From: Sphingomonas folli
GTDB lineage: Bacteria; Pseudomonadota; Alphaproteobacteria; Sphingomonadales; Sphingomonadaceae
Reading direction: 5' to 3'
DNA: 64,000 bases
NCBI RefSeq assembly: GCF_019429525.1
Contig: NZ_JAHXZL010000009.1
Location: 150,546-214,545, forward strand
The notes beneath the pieces were generated by a model, which searched no databases, was not told where the DNA came from, and saw only the letters and a list, made by a program, of their open reading frames with translations. Shown here piece after piece: positions 17,214-26,201 of this stretch (its first letter is position 1; each line of letters opens with the position of its first letter). A program made the position numbers and the translations under genes.

Positions 17214-19706
17214 ATGTCGCTCACCCCCCGCCCGCACGACGGCTCGCGCGTGATCGCGGTGCTGGGTCCGACCAACACCGGGAAGACGCATCTCGCGATC
17301 GAGCGGATGTGCGCGCATGCCAGCGGCATGATCGGCTTCCCGCTGCGGCTGCTGGCGCGCGAGGTGTACGACCGCGTCGTCGCGATCAAGGGGCCCGAGC
17401 GGGTCGCGCTGATCACGGGCGAGGAGCGGATCGTCCCCAAGGACGCGCGCTGGTTCCTGTGCACCGCGGAGAGCCTGCCGCTGGAGCGCGACGTCGCCTT
17501 CGTCGCGCTCGACGAGGCGCAGCTCGGCGCCGACCGCGAGCGCGGCCATGTCTTCACCGACCGGCTGCTGCGCGCGCGCGGCCGCGAGGAGACGATGATC
17601 CTCGGCTCGGAGGCGCTGCGCCCGGTGCTGCGCGCGCTGGTGCCCGAGGCCGAGATCGTCCAGCGGCCGCGCTTCTCCACGCTGAGCTACGCCGGCGCCA
17701 GGAAGCTCTCCCGCCTGCCCCGTCGCTCGGCGATCGTCACCTTCTCGGCCGAGGAAGTGTACGCCACCGCCGAGATGCTGCGCCGGCTGCGCGGCGGCGC
17801 GGCGGTGGTGATGGGCGCGCTCAGCCCGCGGACGCGCAACGCGCAGGTGGCGATGTTCCAGGCGGGCGAGGTCGACTATCTCGTCGCCACCGACGCGATC
17901 GGCATGGGGCTCAACCTCGACGTCGGCCACGTCGCCTTCGCCGGCCTGTCCAAGTTCGACGGCCAGCAGCGCCGCCGCCTCACCGTCGCCGAGATGGCGC
18001 AGATCGCGGGCCGCGCGGGGCGCCACCAGCGCGACGGCACGTTCGGCGGACTGACCGAGGAGGGCCCGGACGCGTTCGAGCCCGAGGAAGTCGCCGCGAT
18101 CGAGGCGCACCGCTTCCCGCGGCTCGACTGGCTCTACTGGCGCGACGGCACGCCCGACCTCGCCTCGGTCGACGCGCTGCTCGCCTCGCTCGCGCGCCGA
18201 CCCGAGCACGAGCGGCTCCGCGCCGCGCCCGAGGCGACGGACCTGCGCGTGCTCAGGCGGCTGGCCGAGGAAGCCGGCGTGCGCGACCGCGCGCGCGGCA
18301 ACGTGGCGCGGCTGTGGGCGGCGTGCGGCATCCCCGATTTCGCCAAGCTCGGCATCGACCCGCACGCGCGCTTCGTCGGGCGCGTCTTCGGCTATCTCGC
18401 GCAGGGCTACGTGCCCCACCAGTGGTTCGCCGACGAGGTGGCGCGGCTCGACCGCGTCGAGGGCGACGTCGAGACGATCGCGGGGCGGATCGCGGCGATC
18501 CGCAGCTGGGCCTATATCGCGCAGCGCCCCGACTGGCTCGCCGATCCGGCGCACTGGGCCGCGCGCACGCTGGCGGTGGAGGAGCGGCTGTCCGACGCGC
18601 TCCACGAGAAGCTCACCCAGCGCTTCGTCGACAAGCGCACCACCGCGCTGGCCAAGAAGATCGGCAGCGGCGTCGGCGCGCTGCCGGTCGAGATCGATGC
18701 GCAGGGCGAGGTGACGATCGACACGCACGCGATCGGGCGGCTGGAGGGCTTCCGCTTCGTGGTCGCGCCCGACGCCACCGCCGCGGACAAGCGCCTGCTG
18801 CTCGCCACCGCCGAGAAGCGGCTCGGCGCCGAGCGGCGGCGCCGCGCCGACGCCTTGGTCGCGAGCGACGACTCGGGCTTCGCGCTCGACGGCGACGGGT
18901 CGGTCCTGGCCGACGGGTTGGCGGTGGCGCGGATCAGGCGGGGGCCCTCGCTGGCGCGGCCGCAGCTCGCGCTGGACCCGGCGCTCGACTGCCTCGATCC
19001 CGCGGTGCGCGAGTCGATCGCGACTCGGCTGCGCGCCTGGCTGACTGGGGCGATCGGTCGAGCGCTGCGCAGCGTCGCCGCGGCGGCCGAGGCGGCGCGC
19101 GCGCCCGCGGCGAGTCCGGCGCTGCGCAGCGTCGCCGCGGCGCTGGAGAGCGGCGCGGGCTTCGCCGAGCGGCTGCCGCTGCGCGCCGCGATCGAGGCGC
19201 TCGGCGCCGCCGACCGCCAGTGGCTGCGGCGACAGGGCGTGACGATCGGCGCGCTCGACCTGTTCGACGCGCGGCTGCTCAAGCCGGCCGCGCAGGCGTG
19301 GCGCCGCGCGCTGCTCGCCGCGGCGGGCGCGCCCGTGCCGCCATTGCCGCCGCCCGGCGCGACGACCCTGCCGCGCGGCAGCGCGGGCGCGGTGCCGCTG
19401 ATGGGCTATCGACCGCTCGGCGCGCAGGCGGTGCGGATCGATCTGGTCGAGCGGGTCGCGCGCGCCGCGCACGACGCGCGCAGCGCCGACGGGCGCGCGC
19501 CCTTCGCGCCCGACCCGGCGCTGGCGGTCTCGATCGGGCTCGAGCCGGCGACGACCGCGCGGCTGATGGCCGAGCTGGGCTTCCGCCCCGCCCCCGTCGT
19601 CGAGGGGCCGCCGCATTACGTGTGGCGCGGCCGCGCCCGCGCGCGCGAGTCGCGCCCGCCCTCCGACAATGCCTTCGCCGCGCTGGCCGAGCTGGTGCGG
19701 CGGTGA
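17214..19706 (+). CDS. Suv3-like ATP-dependent RNA helicase
   Basis: An 830-residue SF2 helicase of the mitochondrial Suv3 type. Motif I is GPTNTGKT (18-25), motif II DEAQ (100-103), and the C-terminal RecA lobe has DAIGMGLNLDVGHVAF and motif VI QIAGRAGRH. A Suv3-type C-terminal region and a long Ala/Arg-rich tail follow. In mitochondria Suv3 feeds RNA to a degradosome; in alphaproteobacteria the homologue's role is less defined. ATG 17214. Its stop overlaps the S4-domain gene (GTGA), an arrangement that links it to RNA metabolism. Confidence 0.87.
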   Translation: MSLTPRPHDGSRVIAVLGPTNTGKTHLAIERMCAHASGMIGFPLRLLAREVYDRVVAIKGPERVALITGEERIVPKDARWFLCTAESLPLERDVAFVALDEAQLGADRERGHVFTDRLLRARGREETMILGSEALRPVLRALVPEAEIVQRPRFSTLSYAGARKLSRLPRRSAIVTFSAEEVYATAEMLRRLRGGAAVVMGALSPRTRNAQVAMFQAGEVDYLVATDAIGMGLNLDVGHVAFAGLSKFDGQQRRRLTVAEMAQIAGRAGRHQRDGTFGGLTEEGPDAFEPEEVAAIEAHRFPRLDWLYWRDGTPDLASVDALLASLARRPEHERLRAAPEATDLRVLRRLAEEAGVRDRARGNVARLWAACGIPDFAKLGIDPHARFVGRVFGYLAQGYVPHQWFADEVARLDRVEGDVETIAGRIAAIRSWAYIAQRPDWLADPAHWAARTLAVEERLSDALHEKLTQRFVDKRTTALAKKIGSGVGALPVEIDAQGEVTIDTHAIGRLEGFRFVVAPDATAADKRLLLATAEKRLGAERRRRADALVASDDSGFALDGDGSVLADGLAVARIRRGPSLARPQLALDPALDCLDPAVRESIATRLRAWLTGAIGRALRSVAAAAEAARAPAASPALRSVAAALESGAGFAERLPLRAAIEALGAADRQWLRRQGVTIGALDLFDARLLKPAAQAWRRALLAAAGAPVPPLPPPGATTLPRGSAGAVPLMGYRPLGAQAVRIDLVERVARAAHDARSADGRAPFAPDPALAVSIGLEPATTARLMAELGFRPAPVVEGPPHYVWRGRARARESRPPSDNAFAALAELVRR

Positions 19707-20011
19707 GCGGCGGCGAGGCGATGCGGCTGGACCGCTACCTGTGGTTCACGCGTCTCGCCAAGACGCGCGACGTCGCCCAGGCGCTCGCCTGCGACGGCCG
19801 GCTGCGCATCGACGGTCGCGCGGTCGATCGCGCGCACGCGCCGGTGCGCGTCGGCAACATCCTCACCTTCTACCATGCCGGGCGCGTCCGCGTGCTGCGA
19901 GTCGAGGCGCTGCCGGGTCGTCGCGGGCCGGCGCCCGAGGCGCAGGCCTGCTACCAGGAACTGGTCGCCGGCGCGGGTGAGAACGGGTCGCAACGCGGCG
20001 ACGAGCGTTGA
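19703..20011 (+). CDS. S4-domain RNA-binding protein (HslR-like)
   Basis: A 102-residue protein made mostly of an S4 RNA-binding domain: MRLDRYLWFTRLAKTRDVAQ followed by GRLRIDGRAVDRAHAPVRVG matches HslR/heat shock protein 15, which rescues stalled 50S-nascent chain complexes. The frame starts at GTG 19703 overlapping the helicase stop; ATG 19721 is an equally plausible start giving 96 residues. The C-terminus ends in a short polar tail. Confidence 0.83.
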   Translation: MSGGEAMRLDRYLWFTRLAKTRDVAQALACDGRLRIDGRAVDRAHAPVRVGNILTFYHAGRVRVLRVEALPGRRGPAPEAQACYQELVAGAGENGSQRGDER

Positions 20012-20065
20012 CGCGGGCGTGATGCGGCGCAAAAGCGGCGCGCGAGAAGCGAGGATATCCCGATC

Positions 20066-20407
20066 ATGACCTACGTCGTCACCGACGCGTGCATCCGCTG
20101 CAAGTACATGGACTGCGTGGAGGTCTGCCCGGTCGACTGTTTCTACGAGGGCGAGAACATGCTCGTCATCAACCCGTCCGAGTGTATCGACTGCGGCGTG
20201 TGCGAGCCGGAATGCCCGGCCGAGGCGATCCTGCCCGACACCGAGAGCGGGCTGGAGCAGTGGCTCGAGCTCAACAACACCTTCTCGGCGCAATGGCCCA
20301 ACGTCACGCGCAAGCTCGACCAGACCCCGCCCGACGCCGATTCGTTCAAGGGCCAGGACGGCAAGTTCGACAAGTTCTTCTCGCCCGAGCCCGGCAAGGG
20401 CGACTGA
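20066..20407 (+). CDS. fdxA: 7Fe-8S ferredoxin FdxA
   Basis: A 113-residue ferredoxin. Cysteines at 9, 12, 17, 21, 25 ([18 protein letters not shown]) and 40, 43, 46, 50 ([13 protein letters not shown]) give one 3Fe-4S and one 4Fe-4S centre, and the C-terminal extension ([24 protein letters not shown]) is that of the FdxA family. It carries low-potential electrons in the cytoplasm; the redox partner is not evident here. The stop lies inside a 14-base tandem duplication. Confidence 0.94.
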   Translation: MTYVVTDACIRCKYMDCVEVCPVDCFYEGENMLVINPSECIDCGVCEPECPAEAILPDTESGLEQWLELNNTFSAQWPNVTRKLDQTPPDADSFKGQDGKFDKFFSPEPGKGD

Positions 20408-20431
20408 ATCGGGGCGACTGAATCGGGGCGA
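20398..20431. repeat. 14-base tandem repeat at the fdxA stop
   Basis: The unit GGCGACTGAATCGG occurs twice in tandem and is followed by a partial third copy (GGCGAC). The first copy contains the fdxA stop codon, so the duplication is in the 3' untranslated region. Confidence 0.7.
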
Positions 20432-20484
20432 CGCGCGGGCGTGCGCGGTTGCCGGCCGCGGCGCGCGCGCGTACCGCTGCGACC

Positions 20485-21285
20485 ATGACCCGCCGGCCCG
20501 TCCCCGCGCTCCTCGCGCTGCTCGTCTCGCTCGCCGCGGCGGCGCCCGCCGCGCCCGCGCCCCAGGCGGCGTCCGCCGTCGCCGAGGCGCGACCGCCGGT
20601 GGTGGTGCCGACCGTGGTCGCGCGCTTCCCCCACGACCGCGAGGCCTTCACCGAGGGGCTGATCTGGCACGGCGGCGCGCTCTACGAGAGCGTCGGGCTG
20701 GAGGGCCGCTCCGACGTCCGCCGCGTCGATCTCGCCACCGGCAAGGCGGTGAAGCGCGCCGCCATCCCGCCGGCGCAGTTCGGCGAGGGGCTGGCGGCGT
20801 GGAAGGACCAGTTGGTCAGCCTCACCTGGCACGACGGCGTCGCGCATCGCTGGGCGGCGGCGACGCTGCGCCCGCTCGGCACCGCGCGCTACAGCGGCGA
20901 GGGCTGGGGGCTGACGAGCGACCGCACCGCGCTGATCCGCTCCGACGGCAGCGCGACGCTGACCTTCCACGATCCCGCGACGCTGGCGGTGCGGCGGAGG
21001 CTCGCGGTGACCTACATGGGCCAGCCGGTCGATCAGCTCAATGAGCTGGAATGGGTCGACGGCGCGCTCCTCGCCAACGTCTGGCACCAGCCGATGATCG
21101 TGCGGATCGATCCGGCGAGCGGGCGCGTGACCCAGGTGATCGACCTGCGCGCGATCGTCGCCGAGGTGGGCGCGCGCGACCCCGAGGCGGTCGCCAACGG
21201 CATCGCCTGGGACGCGGCGAAGCGCCGCCTGTTCGTCACCGGCAAGCGCTGGCCGACCATGTTCGAGATCCGGCTGCCCCGCTGA
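20485..21285 (+). CDS. Glutaminyl-peptide cyclotransferase (beta-propeller type)
   Basis: A 266-residue exported enzyme with an Ala-rich signal peptide (residues 1-22). The motifs HDREAFTEGLIWHGGALYES, GEGLAAWKDQLVSLTW, GEGWGLTSD, LNELEWVDGALLANVW and GIAWDAAKRRLFVTGK match the five-bladed propeller glutaminyl cyclase (plant/bacterial QC type), which forms N-terminal pyroglutamate. ATG 20485 is chosen because the signal peptide starts there; an ATG 12 codons upstream adds only Arg/Ala-rich sequence. Likely acts on exported proteins in the periplasm. Confidence 0.88.
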   Translation: MTRRPVPALLALLVSLAAAAPAAPAPQAASAVAEARPPVVVPTVVARFPHDREAFTEGLIWHGGALYESVGLEGRSDVRRVDLATGKAVKRAAIPPAQFGEGLAAWKDQLVSLTWHDGVAHRWAAATLRPLGTARYSGEGWGLTSDRTALIRSDGSATLTFHDPATLAVRRRLAVTYMGQPVDQLNELEWVDGALLANVWHQPMIVRIDPASGRVTQVIDLRAIVAEVGARDPEAVANGIAWDAAKRRLFVTGKRWPTMFEIRLPR

Positions 21286-21457
21286 GGCGCGCCCGCGTCA
21301 TGCCTGTATGTCGGATCGTCGATCCTCCGGTCTCGGGCCGGCGTCGCGGCACCGAAGCGCGGTGGGACGAGGGTCGACGCGGCCGAGCTCCCCTCCGCCG
21401 CGCCGCGCGCACCGCGGCGTCTCCGCGCCCCGCGCGTGACCTCGTCCGGCACCGCGC

Positions 21458-22237
21458 CTAGGCGAGCAGCCGCACGCCCACGATCAGCAGCACCAGCGCC
21501 AGCGCTGGCGTGACGACGCGCTCGGGCAGCCGGTCGGTCAGCCGCGCGCCGAGGATCACGCCCGGGACCGAGCCGAGCAGCAGCGCGCCGAGCAGCCGCA
21601 GGTCGATGTTGCCGATCAGCGCGTGGCCGATCCCACCCAGCAGCGCGACCGGCACGGCGTGGAGGATGTCCGTGCCGACCAGCTTCTTGGCGGTGAGCCG
21701 GAACGGGTAGAGCAGCAGCAGCAGCGTCGCCCCCAGCGCGCCCGCGCCCACCGACGTCAGCGTGATCAGCGTGCCGAGCAGCGCCCCCGCCGCGACCGTC
21801 AGCGCCGGCTGGAAGCGCAGCAGCGTCTCGGTGCGCGCGCCCTCGCGTCGCGCGAAGCGGCGCGCCAGCGCGGCGCGGAAGGGGGTGAGCAGCGCCGAGA
21901 TCACCAGCGTCGCGCCGAGCACGCGCACGATCAGCCCGCCGCTCTCGGCGCGCTCGTGGTGGCTCCACAGCCACCACAGGGTCAATGCCACCGCGGGCAG
22001 GCTGCCGATGCAGAGGCGACGCACCACCGTCCAGTCGGCATTGTCCTGCCGGTGGTGGATCGCGCCGCCGACCATCTTGGTGACCGCGGCGAACCACAGG
22101 TCGGTGCCGACCGCGGTGGCGGGCGCGATCCCGAACAGCAGGATCAGCACCGGCGACATCAGCGAGCCGCCGCCGACGCCGGTGAGCCCGACGATGGCGC
22201 CCACGAGGAAGCCCGCGAGCGTGCTCAACCAGTCCAT
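21458..22237 (-). CDS. TauE/SafE-family membrane exporter, second copy
   Basis: A 259-residue inner-membrane protein with about seven to eight hydrophobic segments. The first repeat has GAIVGLTGVGGGSLMSPVLILLFG and the second LITLTSVGAGALGATLLLLLYP (both quoted here as short family signatures), typical of TauE/SafE transporters of the YfcA type. It shares little with the 8048-8962 copy beyond this fold and has no TIGR02186 partner. ATG at 22237. Substrate unknown. Confidence 0.87.
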   Translation of the reverse strand: MDWLSTLAGFLVGAIVGLTGVGGGSLMSPVLILLFGIAPATAVGTDLWFAAVTKMVGGAIHHRQDNADWTVVRRLCIGSLPAVALTLWWLWSHHERAESGGLIVRVLGATLVISALLTPFRAALARRFARREGARTETLLRFQPALTVAAGALLGTLITLTSVGAGALGATLLLLLYPFRLTAKKLVGTDILHAVPVALLGGIGHALIGNIDLRLLGALLLGSVPGVILGARLTDRLPERVVTPALALVLLIVGVRLLA

Positions 22238-22400
22238 GTCGCGCGTCCCCCTGTCGCATGTCCCGGCGTCATCGCGCCCGATGTGCGACGCCGAGGGGCC
22301 ATGCGGCAAGCGCAGAAATGCTTGGGACCGCCGCGGCGGCGGGCGCATCGGGGTTAGCGCACCCCGGCGGTCGCCCTGGGGGCCACCAGCGCCGACCCGC

Positions 22401-23534
22401 TCACGCCGCGCCGTGCAGCCGCGCGAGGATCGCCGCGATCCGCTCGCCCGCGTGCCCGTCGCCATAGGGGTTGCGCGCGCGCGCCATCGCGGCATGCGCC
22501 GCGGCGTCGTCGAGCAGCCGGTGCGCCGCCGCGACGATCCGCGCCGGATCGCTCCCGACCAGCCGCGCGCAGCCGGCCGTCACGCCCTCGGGCCGCTCGG
22601 TGGTGTCGCGCAGCACCAGCACCGGCAGGTCGAGCGCGGGCGCCTCCTCCTGCAGCCCGCCCGAGTCGGTGAGCAGCAGGTGACTCCTCCCCAGCAGCCG
22701 GACCATCGCGGGATAGTCGAGCGGCGGCAGTACCCTCACGCGCGGGTCGCGCGCGAGTCGCCGCGCCAGCGCGCGCGCCTGCGGCGCCGGGTGCGAGAGC
22801 AGCGCGACCGCGACGTCGTCGCGCCGCGCCAGCGTCGACACCGCCTCCGCCACCCGCCGCATCGCCGCCCGGTCCTTCTCGCGCCGATGCACCGTGACGG
22901 TGACGATCCGCCGCCTCCCCGCCGCCCCCACGAACGGCATCACCGCCCGGCCGAGCGACGGCGTCGCGGCGACCCGCGCGGCCATCGCCAGCAGCGAGTC
23001 GATCCCGCTGTTGCCGGTGACGTGGATCGCCGCCGACGGCACGTTCTCGGCGGCGAGCGCCGCGGCGGCGGTGGCGGTGGGGGCGAGATGGCAGTCGCTC
23101 ACCGCGCTGATCGCGCGGCGCCAGCCCTCCTCGGGCCGAGGCGCGGCCAGATCGCCGCTGCGCAGCCCCGCCTCGACGTGAGCGAGCGGCACGCCGCACA
23201 GGTTCGCCGCCATCGCCCCCGCCCAGGCGCTGGACGTGTCGCCCTGTACCACCAGCCGCGCCGGTCGCTCCGACTCGAGCAGCGCCGCGACCGAGTCGAT
23301 CATCGCGCCGAGCAGCCGCCGGTGCGGCTGCCCCGCGCGCATCAGGTCGAGGTCGACGTCGGGGGCCAGACCCAGTGCGTCGAGCGCCTGGTCGAGCAAC
23401 GCGCGGTGCTGCCCGGTGGCCGCGACGCGCACCGCCAACCCCGGTCGCCGACGCAGCGCGGCGATCACCGGCGCCATCTTGATCGCCTCGGGCCGGGTGC
23501 CGAATAGGAGCAGGATGCGGGGCGCCGCGCGCAT
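22401..23534 (-). CDS. wecB: Non-hydrolysing UDP-GlcNAc 2-epimerase (WecB-like)
   Basis: A 377-residue enzyme expected to convert UDP-GlcNAc to UDP-ManNAc for surface glycan synthesis. LFGTRPEAIKMAPVI (N-terminal), VVQGDTSSAWAGAM, HVEAGLRSGD, HRREKDRAAMRRV, LTDSGGLQEEAPAL and RDTTERPEGVTAG are the WecB family motifs. Two places differ from the usual pattern: PEEGNR/PEEANR reads PEEGWRR, and the Y-P-V-H-x-N loop reads LLSHPAP. It stands alone, not in an O-antigen or enterobacterial common antigen cluster; wecC is not adjacent. Whether activity is standard is uncertain. Confidence 0.85.
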   Translation of the reverse strand: MRAAPRILLLFGTRPEAIKMAPVIAALRRRPGLAVRVAATGQHRALLDQALDALGLAPDVDLDLMRAGQPHRRLLGAMIDSVAALLESERPARLVVQGDTSSAWAGAMAANLCGVPLAHVEAGLRSGDLAAPRPEEGWRRAISAVSDCHLAPTATAAAALAAENVPSAAIHVTGNSGIDSLLAMAARVAATPSLGRAVMPFVGAAGRRRIVTVTVHRREKDRAAMRRVAEAVSTLARRDDVAVALLSHPAPQARALARRLARDPRVRVLPPLDYPAMVRLLGRSHLLLTDSGGLQEEAPALDLPVLVLRDTTERPEGVTAGCARLVGSDPARIVAAAHRLLDDAAAHAAMARARNPYGDGHAGERIAAILARLHGAA

Positions 23535-23627
23535 GTCCTCTTATTGTAGCGGGGGGCGGGGCATGCTGCGGCGCGGAACCTAGCGGGCATGCCGCGCGAT
23601 TCAGCGGCGAGCGAGGAGGGTAGCAGA

Positions 23628-24617
23628 ATGCGACTGGTGATGATCGGCCTCGGCCGGATGGGCGGGAACATGGCGCGTCGGCTGATGCAGGCGGGGCACG
23701 AGATCGTCGCCTACGACCGCGACACCGATGCCGTCGCCAAGCTCGCCGACGCGGGTGCGATCGCCGCGGGCTCGCTCGACGAGGCGCGCGCGCGCTGCCG
23801 CGAGGGCGGCGGCGCCGCGATCTGGTGGGTGATGCTGCCGCACGGCGCGGTGACCGACGGCGTGATCGACCAGATCGCCGCCGGCGCCAGCCCCGACGAG
23901 GTGGTGATCGACGGCGGCAACAGCTTCTACAAGGACGATATCCGCCGCGCTAAGGCGCTGGCGGAGAAGCAGGTCCACTATGTCGACGTCGGCACCTCGG
24001 GCGGCGTGTGGGGGCTGGAGCGCGGCTATTGCATGATGATCGGCGGCCCCGAGCAGGTGGTGCGTGACCTCGACCCGGTCTTCTCCGCGCTGGCGCCGGG
24101 GCTCGGCTCGATCGAGCGCACCCGCGGTCGCGCCGAGGGCATCGATGGCCGTGCCGAGCAGGGCTATATCCACGCCGGCCCGGCGGGCGCGGGCCATTTC
24201 GTCAAGATGATCCACAACGGCATCGAATATGGCCTGATGCAGGCCTATGCCGAGGGCTTCGACGTGCTCAAGGGCAAGGCCTCGGAGAAGCTGCCCGAGG
24301 ACGAGCGCTACGACCTCAACCTCGCCGATATCGCCGAGGTGTGGCGGCGCGGCAGCGTGATCTCCTCCTGGCTGCTCGACCTCACCGCGCAGGCGCTCGC
24401 GGGCGACGCGCACCTCGAGAAGTTCAGCGGCAACGTCGCCGATTCGGGCGAGGGGCAGTGGACGATCGAGGCCGCGATGGAGGAGGCGGTGCCGGCCAAC
24501 GTGCTGACCACGGCCTTGTTCGCGCGCTATCGCAGCCGCGTCGAGCACACCTTCGGCGAGAAGGTGCTGTCGGCGATGCGCTTCGGCTTCGGCGGCCACG
24601 TCGAGATGCCGCAGTAA
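23628..24617 (+). CDS. gnd: 6-phosphogluconate dehydrogenase, decarboxylating (short GndA/YqeC type)
   Basis: A 329-residue dehydrogenase converting 6-phosphogluconate to ribulose 5-phosphate with CO2 release. The Rossmann motif [13 protein letters not shown] (residues 6-18) and [25 protein letters not shown] and [18 protein letters not shown] define the family. The length is that of the short, single-domain-tail type rather than the about 470-residue E. coli form. ATG 23628 has a strong GAGGAGG at 23613-23619. It begins a tight run with two HAD hydrolases and a membrane protein. Confidence 0.9.
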   Translation: MRLVMIGLGRMGGNMARRLMQAGHEIVAYDRDTDAVAKLADAGAIAAGSLDEARARCREGGGAAIWWVMLPHGAVTDGVIDQIAAGASPDEVVIDGGNSFYKDDIRRAKALAEKQVHYVDVGTSGGVWGLERGYCMMIGGPEQVVRDLDPVFSALAPGLGSIERTRGRAEGIDGRAEQGYIHAGPAGAGHFVKMIHNGIEYGLMQAYAEGFDVLKGKASEKLPEDERYDLNLADIAEVWRRGSVISSWLLDLTAQALAGDAHLEKFSGNVADSGEGQWTIEAAMEEAVPANVLTTALFARYRSRVEHTFGEKVLSAMRFGFGGHVEMPQ

Positions 24618-25423
24618 TGCCGATCCGATTGCTGGTGTCCGACGTCGACGGCACGCTCGTCGACAAGGAGAAGCAGCTCACCGCGGCGACGATCGCCGCG
24701 GTGCACCGCCTGCAGGACGAGGGCGTTGCCTTCACGCTGATCAGCGCGCGGCCGATGTCGGGCATCCGCCCGCTGCTCGACCAGCTCGGCTTCGACGGCG
24801 ACGTGGCGGCGTTCAACGGCGGCATCGTCTTCCGCCGCGACGGCACGATCGTCCACCACGAGACGCTGCCCGCCGACGTCGCGCGCGAGGCGCTGACGAT
24901 CGCGGCCGAGTTCGAGGTCGACACCTGGCTGTTCGCCGACGACCGCTGGTATGCCACCGACCCCGACGGGCCGCACACGCGGAGCGAGCGGCGCAGCTCG
25001 GCGCAGGAGCCGGTGGTGGCCGAGGACCTGGGCGCGCTGCTCGACCGCGCCGACAAGCTCACCTTCGTCAGCGACGACGAGGCGATGCTCCACGCGCTCT
25101 ACGCGCGCGTCCACACCGCGATCGGGGACCGCGCGACGGTGGCGCAGTCGCAGGTCTATTACCTCGACGTCACCGCCAAGGGCGCCAACAAGGGCGACGG
25201 CATCCGCGCGCTCAGCGAGGCGCTCGGCATCGCGCTGGCGGACACCGCGGCGATCGGCGACCAGGCCAACGACCTGCCGATGCTGCGCCGCGCCGGCCTC
25301 GCGATCGCGATGGGCAACGCGCCCGACGCGGTGAAACAGGCCGCGCACGAGGTGACTCGCGCGAACGACCAGGATGGCGTAGCGCACGCCATCGAAACGA
25401 TCATCCTGCCGCGGAGACAGTGA
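24617..25423 (+). CDS. Cof-type HAD-IIB sugar-phosphate phosphatase
   Basis: A 268-residue HAD hydrolase. VSDVDGTLVDKEKQLT holds the nucleophile Asp9 and acid/base Asp11; LISARP is motif II; a Cof/YidA-type C2B cap spans about 85-185; the C-terminal KGANKGDGIRAL and GDQANDLPMLRRAG are motifs III and IV. Family members dephosphorylate sugar phosphates, FMN or pyridoxal phosphate. ATG overlaps the gnd stop (TAATG). The position between gnd and another HAD enzyme suggests a carbohydrate phosphate as substrate. Confidence 0.88.
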   Translation: MPIRLLVSDVDGTLVDKEKQLTAATIAAVHRLQDEGVAFTLISARPMSGIRPLLDQLGFDGDVAAFNGGIVFRRDGTIVHHETLPADVAREALTIAAEFEVDTWLFADDRWYATDPDGPHTRSERRSSAQEPVVAEDLGALLDRADKLTFVSDDEAMLHALYARVHTAIGDRATVAQSQVYYLDVTAKGANKGDGIRALSEALGIALADTAAIGDQANDLPMLRRAGLAIAMGNAPDAVKQAAHEVTRANDQDGVAHAIETIILPRRQ

Positions 25424-26176
25424 ATGAAGAAGCTCGTCGCCTTCGATCTGGACGGCACGCTCGCGCTCAGCAAGCAGGCGCTCAAGGACGATATGGGCGA
25501 GACGCTGGCGGATCTGCTGACGGTCGCCGACGTCGCGGTGATCTCGGGCGGCGACTGGCCGCAGTTCGAGAAGCAGGTGGCCAGCCGCCTGCCCGAGCGC
25601 GCCGACCGTGACCGGCTGTGGCTGATGCCCACCACCGGCACCAAGCTGTACGTCCATCGCGACGGCGCGTGGAAGACGGTCTACGCCGAGCTGTTCGACG
25701 ACGCCGAGAAGCAGAAGATCATCGACGCGTTCGGCCAGTCGCTCGAGGCGACCGGCTTCGTCCCCGAGCAGACCTGGGGCGAGCGGATCGAGGATCGCGG
25801 CAGCCAGATCACCTTCTCCGCGCTGGGCCAGCAGGCGCCGCTCGAGGCCAAGGAGAGCTGGGACCCCGATTTCGCCAAGCGCAAGGTGATCCAGGCGGAC
25901 CTGCGCCAGCGTCTCCCCGGGCTGGCGATCAACATGGGCGGCGCCACCTCGATCGACATCACGCGCGAGGGCGTCGACAAGGGCTATGGCCTGCGCAAGC
26001 TGGCGACGGAGAGCGGCATCCAGCTCGGCGAGATGCTCTTCATCGGCGACGCGATCTTCCCGGGCGGCAACGATTATCCCGCGCATGAGGCGGGCGTGGA
26101 CTGCGTCCGCGTGCGCGACCCGCAGGAGACGATCAGCGTGGTGACCGCGATCGTCGCGTGCCAGAAGCAGGGCTGA
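25424..26176 (+). CDS. HAD-IIB hydrolase related to eukaryotic-type phosphomannomutase
   Basis: A 250-residue protein starting directly after the preceding stop. Catalytic AFDLDGTLALSK (Asp8, Asp10) is at the N-terminus, VISGGDWPQFEKQV is motif II, and IEDRGSQITFSALGQQ, LPGLAINMGGATSIDITREG, VDKGYGLRKLA and IGDAIFPGGNDYP correspond in order to the cap and GD-GGND elements of alpha-phosphomannomutase (PMM1/PMM2). One of the arginines that binds phosphate in PMM (in the GR-S segment) is replaced by Gln, so it may be a phosphatase rather than a mutase. Function in mannose or hexose phosphate metabolism is inferred. Confidence 0.78.
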   Translation: MKKLVAFDLDGTLALSKQALKDDMGETLADLLTVADVAVISGGDWPQFEKQVASRLPERADRDRLWLMPTTGTKLYVHRDGAWKTVYAELFDDAEKQKIIDAFGQSLEATGFVPEQTWGERIEDRGSQITFSALGQQAPLEAKESWDPDFAKRKVIQADLRQRLPGLAINMGGATSIDITREGVDKGYGLRKLATESGIQLGEMLFIGDAIFPGGNDYPAHEAGVDCVRVRDPQETISVVTAIVACQKQG

Positions 26177-26201
26177 GCGCGACGCCGCGGGGACGCGCGT
26201 G

